Assembly: GCA_029260335.1 (NCBI GenBank)
Contig: JAJDDL010000413.1
Location: forward strand, 1 to 9,974
From: Phycisphaerales bacterium
GTDB taxonomy: Bacteria > Planctomycetota > Phycisphaerae > Phycisphaerales > UBA1924
Reading direction: 5' to 3'
DNA: 9,974 nucleotides
Part shown: piece after piece, positions 1 through 5,683 of the stretch
How the letters are laid out: each line of letters begins with the position of its first letter
Position numbering within the stretch: the first letter of the stretch is position 1
Position numbers and translations under genes: made by a program
The notes under the pieces: model-generated
Database searches by the model: none
What the model saw: only the letters and a program-made list of their open reading frames with translations
What the model was told of the DNA's origin: nothing

Positions 1-264
1 GAGGACGTCCAGGCACCCGAGGGTGATGACGGCGCGTGGACGGTCATGACCGATCCGACGGAGTTTCACCAGGTCAAGGAAGCGCTCGTCGCTGCGGGAA
101 TCGAGATTGGCGCAAGCGAGATTGCCAAGATCCCTGACAACACCGTGGAGCTTCGCGGCGAGGACGCGACCAAGCTTCTGAACCTCGTGGATCTCATCGA
201 GGACAACGACGACGTACAGAAGGTCTACACGAACGCGGACATCCCTGATGAAGATCTGGGATAG
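1..264 (+). CDS. yebC: YebC/PmpR-family transcriptional regulator, C-terminal part
   Basis: The reading frame is open from base 1, so the gene begins outside the window and only the last 87 codons are seen. They match the C-terminal domain of YebC/PmpR (TACO1-like) proteins: a strand ending GAWTV, the segment around FHQVKEALVAAGIE, a short IPDNTVEL strand, and the signature LIEDNDDVQKVY followed by an acidic tail. Family members are cytoplasmic proteins of about 240-250 residues. They have been described as DNA-binding transcriptional regulators, and more recently as factors that help ribosomes through difficult peptide stretches. An internal ATG at 46 is not the true start, because conserved family sequence (DDGAWTV) continues upstream of it. 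The termination hairpin at 300-325 lies 35 bases downstream. The gene symbol is given by family; I am confident of the family and less so of the exact role. Confidence 0.9.
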   Translation, partial: EDVQAPEGDDGAWTVMTDPTEFHQVKEALVAAGIEIGASEIAKIPDNTVELRGEDATKLLNLVDLIEDNDDVQKVYTNADIPDEDLG

Positions 265-292
265 ATCCAGTCCAGCGTTGAGCACAAGAACT

Positions 293-325
293 AAAAAAAG
301 TGCGGCCCGCCTTGGCGGGCCGCAC
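293..325 (-). terminator. Rho-independent terminator, strong on the minus strand
   Basis: An 11-bp perfect GC-rich stem (GTGCGGCCCGC at 300-310 and its complement at 315-325) closes a 4-base loop. Read on the minus strand, the stem is followed at once by seven T residues (the A-run at 293-299), the classic intrinsic terminator. It lies 27 bases beyond the stop of the leftward PEP-CTERM gene. Read on the plus strand, the hairpin is followed only by CATTCATTT, so it is a weaker terminator for the yebC gene that ends at 264. It may serve both converging genes. Confidence 0.88.
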
Positions 326-352
326 ATTCATTTGGCAAGAACTTGAACCGCG

Positions 353-1126
353 TTAGCGGCGGCGACGGGCCGCGAAGAGGCCGCCGAGCCCCAACAACGC
401 CAGGCTGCCCGGAGCCGGGATGTACGCCAGGCCGTCGTGTGCGCCGAGCCCGGTCATGACATCGGTGCGTGCGTAGCCGTTATTGGGATCGTAGTTGAAA
501 AGCACGCCACTCCAGTCGATGCCCCAATAGAGGTCATTGACGGTGTCATGGGTGAGGCCACTGTCATTGACGAACGGGCCGTCGAAGAGCAGTGTCTGGG
601 TGCCGTCGCTGCGGTCGATATCGTACAGGTCGCCGCCGCCATCGTTGGAACCGATGAGCATGTCGCGCGAGCCGTCGTACATCAACCCGCCGATGCCGTT
701 GGACATGCCGGCATTGACCGTCGTGGGCGTTCCGTCGGCCTGATCGAGCGTGTACAGACCCGTGCCGCCTGAGAACTGCGCGGCGTAGAGCGTGTCGGTC
801 GTGCTGTCCCATGCCACCGAGAACAGGTCGGTGATGCCGTGGGTACCCAGCAGCGTCGCGTTGCCCGTGCTCGTACTCACGTCGTACAGGCCCATGCGAC
901 CGCCGCGGCCGTTGACCATGTACAGGGTGTTGCTGCCGCCGTCGTAGGTCAGACCGCCGAAGTCGAACACGGCATTCAACGGACCGACATCGCTGAAGAC
1001 CGGGTTGTTCGGATCGGTGATATCGATCCGCTCAAGAACGTTGTCGCTCTCGCGCACCGTGTACATAGTCTGTGCACTTGCGGCACACACCGTGCCCGCA
1101 ATTGCGAGAATCACTGCTTTTTTCAT
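353..1126 (-). CDS. Secreted beta-propeller-like protein with PEP-CTERM-type anchor
   Basis: This 257-residue protein has a Sec signal peptide (KK followed by VILAIAGTVCAASA, likely cleaved near residue 18). Its C-terminal tail is PAPGS (237-241), a hydrophobic stretch (about 242-252) and RRRR (254-257). That is the tripartite PEP-CTERM anchor in the variant common in Phycisphaerae, where PAP replaces PEP. The body holds four similar units of about 40-50 residues, starting near 58, 103, 147 and 189. Each has a motif like GGLxYDGxxNxLY followed by GxLYxxDxxxG, as in beta-propeller repeats. In family terms it is exported and processed by an exosortase/archaeosortase-type system, to the envelope or exopolysaccharide. 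Its specific role is unknown. The ATG start is supported by GGAGGAG (1133-1139) six bases upstream. It has its own terminator (293-325) and a candidate promoter near 1201, so it is probably monocistronic. Four blades are fewer than a usual closed propeller, so the fold call is tentative. Confidence 0.87.
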   Translation of the reverse strand: MKKAVILAIAGTVCAASAQTMYTVRESDNVLERIDITDPNNPVFSDVGPLNAVFDFGGLTYDGGSNTLYMVNGRGGRMGLYDVSTSTGNATLLGTHGITDLFSVAWDSTTDTLYAAQFSGGTGLYTLDQADGTPTTVNAGMSNGIGGLMYDGSRDMLIGSNDGGGDLYDIDRSDGTQTLLFDGPFVNDSGLTHDTVNDLYWGIDWSGVLFNYDPNNGYARTDVMTGLGAHDGLAYIPAPGSLALLGLGGLFAARRRR

Positions 1127-1132
1127 TTGTCA

Positions 1133-1139
1133 CTCCTCC
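1133..1139 (-). promoter_or_regulatory. Shine-Dalgarno of the PEP-CTERM gene
   Basis: The minus strand reads GGAGGAG six bases before the ATG at 1124-1126. This is a near-perfect anti-Shine-Dalgarno match and fixes the start, placing a well-formed signal peptide at the N-terminus. Confidence 0.8.
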
Positions 1140-1200
1140 ACTCTTCCAAGAACAGATACTCCCCCAAAGCCCCATGTGACTCAAGGGGTTCGACCCACAG

Positions 1201-1229
1201 ATCATACCGTATCACAAGCTGAACAAAGG
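1201..1229 (-). promoter_or_regulatory. Candidate promoter of the PEP-CTERM gene
   Basis: On the minus strand TATGAT (1201-1206) matches the sigma-70 -10 consensus at five of six positions. A -35 element would fall near 1224-1229 with 17-bp spacing, but CCTTTG there is a poor match. Transcription would start near 1194, leaving a leader of roughly 70 bases. The -35 side is overlapped by an interrupted palindrome (1210-1246). The call rests on the -10 sequence and position only. Confidence 0.3.
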
Positions 1230-1246
1230 ACCCGTTCAAGGTGATA
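1210..1246. repeat. Interrupted inverted repeat (possible operator)
   Basis: TATCAC (1210-1215) pairs with GTGATA (1241-1246), and inside it TGAAC (1220-1224) pairs with GTTCA (1234-1238), around a 9-base centre. That gives 11 paired bases with a 4/2 internal loop. It lies between the stop of the esterase gene (1270) and the start of the PEP-CTERM gene (1126), and covers the -35 side of the candidate promoter. There is no T-run on either strand, so it is not a classical terminator. It could be a repressor or activator site for the PEP-CTERM gene, or an RNA 3'-end structure of the esterase transcript. Confidence 0.4.
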
Positions 1247-1269
1247 TGCCCAAGTTTCTACTTGCATTT

Positions 1270-2367
1270 TTAGCCGGAACAATCGGAATAACGTCCGATA
1301 AACTCATCCACGGCCTCGCATACGGGATCACCCGAAAGCGTGGCATCGGTGTTTACCCCCGCGTGGTCTTTGCCCTCGGCTCGCAAGATCTCGCCGACGG
1401 CCGACGCCTCGTGCAGGGCATGCAGGAATCGCTCAGACTCGCGTTTGGCGATGAGCCGGCGAGACGCGTACACGATCAGGAATGGCGGATACTTCCGGCC
1501 TGCTCGCACGTGGTGCAACGGCGATGCGTCGGTGAGAGTTTCGGGCGACTCGCCGAAGGCTTCCTTGACCATGTCTCGCATGCCTCGGTCGTCGGCGCGT
1601 GTGGCGATGTCAAACGAAGCGGTATCCAGACTGACGACCGCGCTGATATCTGCCGGCTTGAGCTTGTGCTCAGCGAGGTAAGAGGGATCTGTCGCGACGA
1701 GGGAAACAAGGTGCGCGCCCGCGGAGTGACCCATGAGAATGATGCGATTGGGATCGCCACCCAGCCGCTCGGCGTTCTTGTGGATCCAGGCGATCGCCGC
1801 GGCGACGTCTTGCATGTGCGTGGGATGCGTCACGTCTGGGCTGAGCCGGTAGTTGATGCTCGCGAAGATGTAGCCGTCGCGGCAATAGTGTTGGGGCTTT
1901 GAGTGGACGCGTGTTTTGTCGCCGACGCGCCAGCCGCCGCCATGGACATAGGCGATGATGGGCCGTCGTTCGCCCTTGGCGAGAATGGTCGTCGGAGAGT
2001 ACAGATCGAGGCTGGTTAAACGCGGATCGGGCGGCAGAGCACCGTCTGGTACATCTTCAAAGGTCTCGGGCGCGCGGTATTGCACGTCACGTCGCGTCTC
2101 GATGCCGGGCAAGCCCTCGGGGGGAGGCGGCGCGGTGTCGGCGATCGCTCGGGCGAGTTCTTCCATCGAGAGCCGGTTGTCGTTGTTTCTATCAAAGGAC
2201 AGGTACATCCGGCGATTGGGAAACTCATCAAAGGTGAGGAATCCGTCCTTGTTCTCGTCGGCCTGGCGAAACCACGCCAAGCCTGTAGGCGGGGCTTTGG
2301 TGGTTTGGGCCGGATTACCTGGTGGAGGCGGAGGCGGCAGGCACAGTGCGGCGGCGAGCGTGAGCAT
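1270..2367 (-). CDS. EF-hand / alpha-beta hydrolase (esterase-lipase, BD-FAE-like)
   Basis: This 365-residue protein has two parts. The N-terminus carries a short hydrophobic stretch, a proline run (11-16) and two EF-hand calcium loops: DENKDGFLTFDE (37-48) and DRNNDNRLSMEE (59-70). From about residue 95 it is an alpha/beta hydrolase of the carboxylesterase/feruloyl-esterase-like group. It has the oxyanion motif HGGGW (142-146), the nucleophile elbow GHSAG with Ser215, a family-typical SPLHHV (282-287), and His335 in KDHAGVN as the likely catalytic histidine. Such enzymes hydrolyse carboxylic esters, often acyl or feruloyl groups on polysaccharides. The usual acidic residue after the strand FLIVY (296-300) is absent: the sequence there is ASRRLIAKRES. 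The N-terminus lacks the usual basic residues of a signal peptide, and no in-frame ATG, GTG or TTG lies between the upstream stop and this ATG. Export is therefore likely by family but not certain. It is 67 bases downstream of the TIM-barrel gene, possibly in one transcript. Confidence 0.88.
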   Translation of the reverse strand: MLTLAAALCLPPPPPPGNPAQTTKAPPTGLAWFRQADENKDGFLTFDEFPNRRMYLSFDRNNDNRLSMEELARAIADTAPPPPEGLPGIETRRDVQYRAPETFEDVPDGALPPDPRLTSLDLYSPTTILAKGERRPIIAYVHGGGWRVGDKTRVHSKPQHYCRDGYIFASINYRLSPDVTHPTHMQDVAAAIAWIHKNAERLGGDPNRIILMGHSAGAHLVSLVATDPSYLAEHKLKPADISAVVSLDTASFDIATRADDRGMRDMVKEAFGESPETLTDASPLHHVRAGRKYPPFLIVYASRRLIAKRESERFLHALHEASAVGEILRAEGKDHAGVNTDATLSGDPVCEAVDEFIGRYSDCSG

Positions 2368-2434
2368 GACTAGTTGTACCCCGAGCGTTGGTGTGCGGTT
2401 CTGGCGTCAAAGGCCAAACGCGGCCGTCCGTAGG

Positions 2435-3208
2435 TCATTGCGGACCGAGAATGAGCCTTCCCCAAGCCTCAGCGACTGCCGGTGCCTTGTTGAGGGGGTC
2501 CCGCACGCCGCGTAGATCGAGGATCGGGGGCGCGTGATACCCGGCGGTTTCGATCGCGACCTTGTAGGCGAGGGCGTCGAGGCGGCCGGATTCGATGAGC
2601 GGAGCCACGCGACCGGAGGACGCCATATCGCTCAGCCGAGCGCTCGCAAGGCGCTGGGACGAGCTGATGGCTGTTGGGTCTTGTCCAGCCGCGAGGACGG
2701 CGGCGGGGTCGATGCCAAGGTCCATGCCGTTGGTCAGTTCTTGGGAAGACTCACGGACCGCGTGGTCGGCGATCCGTGCGCCGAAACGATCGGTCGCCAC
2801 ACGGAGTTCGGAAAGGACCGCCGCGGGCGGATCGATGGGCAGCTCGATGGAAACGACTGCGCTGGGCATCGCCCCGAGTGACGCGAGGTCGGCGGCGAGT
2901 TCCAACGCGCCGCGAGTCGCCGCGAGGGCGCGATCCTGATGCTCGCTTGAAGCGAAATGGACGGGCGGGATCCAGAGGTCCAAGCCGCTGGCGTGCGCGC
3001 TGGAGCGTTTGAGGAGGGCTGCGAGATCTCGGCGAGCCGAGCGGTCGAGGTCTCTGGCGCGGAGGTCTGCTGCGCTCGCATCGAGTTGGATGGCGTTGAA
3101 GCCCATCGCCGTGACCATCGAGACAAGAGCGCGCGTGGATTCGACTCGGCTGGGATCGAGCCCGAGCAAAGCGAGGGAGAGCGAGGCTGGATCGCGGGCG
3201 GAGGGCAT
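2435..3208 (-). CDS. Xylose-isomerase-like TIM-barrel protein (sugar phosphate isomerase/epimerase superfamily)
   Basis: This 257-residue protein has no signal peptide. It shows the alternating strand/helix pattern of the AP-endonuclease-2/xylose-isomerase-like TIM barrel: a first strand near LALLGLD (12-18), FNAIQLD (37-43), LDLWIPP (76-82), VVSIELP (118-124), GMDLGIDPAAVLAAGQDP (161-178) and LDALAYKV (210-217). Members isomerise or epimerise sugars and inositols with a divalent metal bound by Glu, Asp, His and Glu. Here Glu122 is a candidate ligand, but the common DxGH-type motif reads DPAA (167-170) and no clear final Glu is seen, so catalysis is uncertain. Start choice: a TTG two codons upstream (3212-3214) also opens the frame, but the ATG at 3206-3208 is preferred; neither has a convincing Shine-Dalgarno. 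The esterase gene follows by 67 bases on the same strand. Superfamily membership is probable; the substrate is unknown. Confidence 0.7.
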   Translation of the reverse strand: MPSARDPASLSLALLGLDPSRVESTRALVSMVTAMGFNAIQLDASAADLRARDLDRSARRDLAALLKRSSAHASGLDLWIPPVHFASSEHQDRALAATRGALELAADLASLGAMPSAVVSIELPIDPPAAVLSELRVATDRFGARIADHAVRESSQELTNGMDLGIDPAAVLAAGQDPTAISSSQRLASARLSDMASSGRVAPLIESGRLDALAYKVAIETAGYHAPPILDLRGVRDPLNKAPAVAEAWGRLILGPQ

Positions 3209-3353
3209 TGGCAATGTTCTAGGCTGGCAGACGATCGGCGTCGTTGATAGGGCCTGGAATCTCGAAGAATGGGGCTGAGGATTGTGATCGAAGAGTCATG
3301 CCGAGGCCTGAGGTCTCATGGGACAGCGCGGATGCTGGCACTCTGCGGGTTCT

Positions 3354-3357
3354 AGGA
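3354..3357 (+). promoter_or_regulatory. Shine-Dalgarno fixing the start of the DUF4149-type gene
   Basis: AGGA lies six bases before the ATG at 3364. The frame stays open upstream to a TTG at 3244, but that extension is hydrophilic, unlike the family, and has no ribosome binding site. The ATG puts the first membrane helix close to the N-terminus, as in homologues. Confidence 0.6.
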
Positions 3358-3363
3358 TGGCCC

Positions 3364-3951
3364 ATGCGTACAGGTCAGAAGGTCTGCGAATCGGTCCACT
3401 TTGCGGCATTGGCGGTATGGCTTGGCTCGCTCGTGATGGCGGGCGCGGTCGCGGCACAGGTCTTCCCGCAACTCAAGGCGCTGGACGCGCGGGTGCCGGA
3501 CCACGAGGGATTCACCGGGGAGCAATGGTTGATCGTCGCCGGCCGCGTGGGCGACATGGTCTTTCAGACCACCGACATCATCCAGTTCCTGGCGGTCTTG
3601 ATCGCGACGATCACGCTTGGCGTCTCGATCCGGGTGTTTGGACTCTCGGCTCGACGGATCTCGACTCTGCTTCGTTCGGCAGCGCTGGGCGCGGGGCTCC
3701 TGCTCGTCGCGTATCAACTTCTTTTGCTTGGGCCCTCGATGCAGCAGGATCTCAAGGCGTATTGGGCCGCGGCACAGGTGGGCGACAACGCAACGGCGCA
3801 GATTCACCGCGAGGCGTTTGACGCGCGGCATCCGCAGGCGACTCGGGCGCTGGCCGGGAGTGCCTTGGTCGTGCTCCTCACGCTCGTGAGCGGGGTGTGG
3901 TCGATCGCGGGCGTTTCCGCGAAGCCGGAATCGGGTGCAGATCAAGGCTGA
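3364..3951 (+). CDS. Four-helix integral membrane protein, DUF4149/TMEM205-like
   Basis: The protein has 195 residues and four predicted membrane segments, at about 11-34, 71-92, 104-124 and 161-183. The opening helix, with HFAALAVWLGSLVM, has the H...A...W.G pattern seen in DUF4149 and related CopD-like membrane proteins. A polar loop (35-70) follows helix 1, and a longer charged loop (125-160) separates helices 3 and 4. DUF4149 proteins have no established function, so none is assigned. The stop is 34 bases upstream of the endonuclease III gene on the same strand, which suggests co-transcription but not necessarily a shared role. The region upstream (3209-3363) is divergent with the TIM-barrel gene and should hold promoters in both directions; I could not identify convincing -35/-10 pairs there. 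Confidence 0.75.
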   Translation: MRTGQKVCESVHFAALAVWLGSLVMAGAVAAQVFPQLKALDARVPDHEGFTGEQWLIVAGRVGDMVFQTTDIIQFLAVLIATITLGVSIRVFGLSARRISTLLRSAALGAGLLLVAYQLLLLGPSMQQDLKAYWAAAQVGDNATAQIHREAFDARHPQATRALAGSALVVLLTLVSGVWSIAGVSAKPESGADQG

Positions 3952-3985
3952 GCCTCACGGCCGGATGAATCAACAAGCAAGGTGA

Positions 3986-4699
3986 ATGGTGGCGAAGAAG
4001 GGTGCCGACAATCCGCGGGGTTTGACCGACATTCCCTTTGCGTTGCCCCAGGTGACCCCCGCGGAGAAACGTCGCGCCAAGCGGCTCGCAGATGCACTGC
4101 GCGAGGCGTATCCCGATGCGCATTGTGAGCTCAACTACAACTCGGCGCACGAGTTGCTCGTCGCGACGATTCTGAGCGCGCAGACGACCGATGTGGCGGT
4201 GAACAAGGCGACCCCGGCGCTGTTCAAGAAGTTCCCATCGCCCGCGGCGTTTGCCAAAGCTAAGCCCGAGCAGATTGAGCCGTACGTCAAGAGCCTGGGG
4301 TTCTTTCGCAACAAGTCCAAGTCAATCCATCGCGCGATGACCGACGTCGTCGAGCGGTTTGGGGATGAGGTGCCCCAGACGATGGAGGAGCTCTTGAGTC
4401 TCCACGGCGTGGCACGCAAGACCGCCAATGTGGTGCTCGGCAACGCGTTTGACATCAATGTCGGGTTCGTTGTGGACACGCACATCGAGCGGCTGAGCCG
4501 ACGATTCGAACTTGTGCCCGAGGGCGCAACCGTGGCCATGATCGAGCGATACCTGATGGTGCTCATGCCGCGAGACCGCTGGAGCGAGCTGAGCCACCAG
4601 ATCATCTGGCATGGCAGGCGCGCGTGCTCGGCCAGGGGCAAGAGCTGCTCGGAGCACCCGATCTGTCAGAAGTTCGGAACGGGTTGCGAGCGGCGCTGA
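3986..4699 (+). CDS. nth: Endonuclease III (DNA glycosylase/AP lyase)
   Basis: This 237-residue protein is a clear member of the HhH-GPD base-excision-repair family, which removes oxidised pyrimidines from DNA and cleaves the abasic site. Family landmarks are NYNSAHELLVATILSAQTTD (51-69 region), the helix-hairpin-helix LHGVARKTANVVL (139-151) with catalytic Lys145, and VVDTHIERL (162-170) with catalytic Asp164. The length is slightly above E. coli Nth (211), because of a hydrophilic N-terminal extension of about 25 residues. The C-terminal iron-sulfur region has four cysteines (214, 221, 227, 234) spaced C-x6-C-x5-C-x6-C instead of the family pattern C-x6-C-x2-C-x5-C. AAGGTGA lies very close to the ATG; a GTG as second codon would be better spaced, so the start may be one codon later. 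The next gene converges on it after a 21-base gap. Confidence 0.95.
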   Translation: MVAKKGADNPRGLTDIPFALPQVTPAEKRRAKRLADALREAYPDAHCELNYNSAHELLVATILSAQTTDVAVNKATPALFKKFPSPAAFAKAKPEQIEPYVKSLGFFRNKSKSIHRAMTDVVERFGDEVPQTMEELLSLHGVARKTANVVLGNAFDINVGFVVDTHIERLSRRFELVPEGATVAMIERYLMVLMPRDRWSELSHQIIWHGRRACSARGKSCSEHPICQKFGTGCERR

Positions 4700-4720
4700 G
4701 AGTTGTGAGCGCGTTCCTGA

Positions 4721-5563
4721 TTATCCGCCGGAGTCTTCTTTTGCGGTCTCGAGCTGCTTGATGCGCTCGGCGACAACCGAGGGCATGTCCCAGCTCGGCA
4801 CGCTTGAAATGTTGGCCCTGATCTCGCTGAACTTCACGATGGAGATTCGTTCGTCTTCTTCGCCAGCGTTGGAGGTAATCGACAACTCATGGGGCATCTT
4901 GACGCCCGAGACCTCGCGATAATCGCTGTAGGCGATGGAAAGGGGGATCTGGCCGTCGGGGCTTGTCGTGGAGGTGAGCGTTGCGATGCGCAGGCCCGTG
5001 TTGACATCGAAGTAGTGCAGTTCGATCTTGCCGTAGGGAAACTTGGCCTGGACTTCGTAGGCCTGCTCGGCGGTTTCGGATTTACTTATCAGACGCGTCG
5101 TGCGGATCTGCTCGTAGCGTCTTGTGGGCTCGAGATCGGCGAAGAAATCGGCGTCATCACGGAGTTGGCGCAGTCCTTCATTGCGAACGAGATCGGCTTG
5201 GCGAGCGTCCCGGATTCTCCAGCCATAGCCATCGGCGAAGATCGTGTCGATGACCGGCTTGCCGGGAGTTTCGACTCTTGTGCGGAGCTTGTCCGGCGCT
5301 TCGTGCCAGCTCGTAACCAGGGCGAACGAGGAGTCGCCGCGGATCGCCCCTCGGCGGAGCAGGTTCTTATGAGCCCGGATTGCTTCTTCACCGCCGACGG
5401 CTTCGACGTGCTTGGCAAACAGGTCCGCGGCGGCGGGCAGGTCTGTGCGCGGCTGGGTCGTGGGCTCGGTCGTGGGCTGAGTCGATTCGCTGCCCGAGCC
5501 GGGCTGGGCGAAGGCCGCGGGACAAGCTAGGACGGCGGCGGTAAGTGCGATCTGGATCTTCAT
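4721..5563 (-). CDS. Secreted LolA-fold-like protein (outer-membrane lipoprotein-sorting-type domain)
   Basis: The 280-residue protein has a signal peptide (MKIQIALTAAVLACPAAFA, cut after residue 19), then a Thr/Pro/Gln linker (TQPTTEPTTQP, 28-38) and a globular domain. That domain opens with the motif LFAKHVEAVGGEEAIRAH (48-65), common in proteins annotated as outer membrane lipoprotein-sorting proteins, and continues with beta-rich sequence including KIELHYFDVNTGLRIA (179-194) and SDYREVSGVKMPHEL (213-227). The last two resemble the LolA/LolB-like half-barrel, in which a property is compared between product and substrate strands. In planctomycetes such proteins act in the periplasm, but no partner is known. 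The start is the ATG at 5561-5563, chosen over an upstream one at 5645-5647 because TCCTCC on the plus strand (GGAGGA, 5571-5576) is placed seven bases before it and the signal peptide follows directly. It lies downstream of the AbgT-type gene with a 120-bp gap. Confidence 0.75.
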   Translation of the reverse strand: MKIQIALTAAVLACPAAFAQPGSGSESTQPTTEPTTQPRTDLPAAADLFAKHVEAVGGEEAIRAHKNLLRRGAIRGDSSFALVTSWHEAPDKLRTRVETPGKPVIDTIFADGYGWRIRDARQADLVRNEGLRQLRDDADFFADLEPTRRYEQIRTTRLISKSETAEQAYEVQAKFPYGKIELHYFDVNTGLRIATLTSTTSPDGQIPLSIAYSDYREVSGVKMPHELSITSNAGEEDERISIVKFSEIRANISSVPSWDMPSVVAERIKQLETAKEDSGG

Positions 5564-5570
5564 GTTGAAC

Positions 5571-5576
5571 TCCTCC
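5571..5576 (-). promoter_or_regulatory. Shine-Dalgarno of the LolA-like gene
   Basis: The minus strand reads GGAGGA seven bases before the ATG at 5561-5563. It decides between this start and an in-frame ATG 28 codons upstream, which has no such site. Confidence 0.8.
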
Positions 5577-5651
5577 GGCGTCAGGTATCGGGTTGGGCGA
5601 ACCACCTCTGGCGGATTGTTGGCCCACCGGCAGCCTGCCATGGTCATACGC

Positions 5652-5667
5652 CCGGCGCGATCGCCGG
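5652..5667 (-). repeat. Stem-loop after the AbgT-type gene
   Basis: CCGGCG (5652-5657) and CGCCGG (5662-5667) form a 6-bp GC-only stem with the loop CGAT, 16 bases past the AbgT stop codon and about 90 bases before the next gene. There is no T-run, so it may be a weak terminator, an RNA-stabilising 3' structure, or nothing more than GC-rich chance. Confidence 0.35.
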
Positions 5668-5683
5668 TTCGTGGTCCGAGAAC

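Noticed and set aside
1246..1902. A 218-residue plus-strand reading frame with a hydrophobic start (PKFLLAFLAGTIG)
   Set aside because: The opening looks like a signal peptide, but the rest is antisense to the esterase, including its GHSAG and HGGGW motifs, and no family motif continues.
3244..3363. N-terminal extension of the DUF4149-type gene from a TTG
   Set aside because: It adds 40 hydrophilic residues unlike the family, and the ATG at 3364 has a good Shine-Dalgarno.
5451..5483. Short direct repeat GGTCGTGGGCT-like units
   Set aside because: It simply encodes the TTEPTTQP linker of the LolA-like protein and has too few copies to be a separate element.
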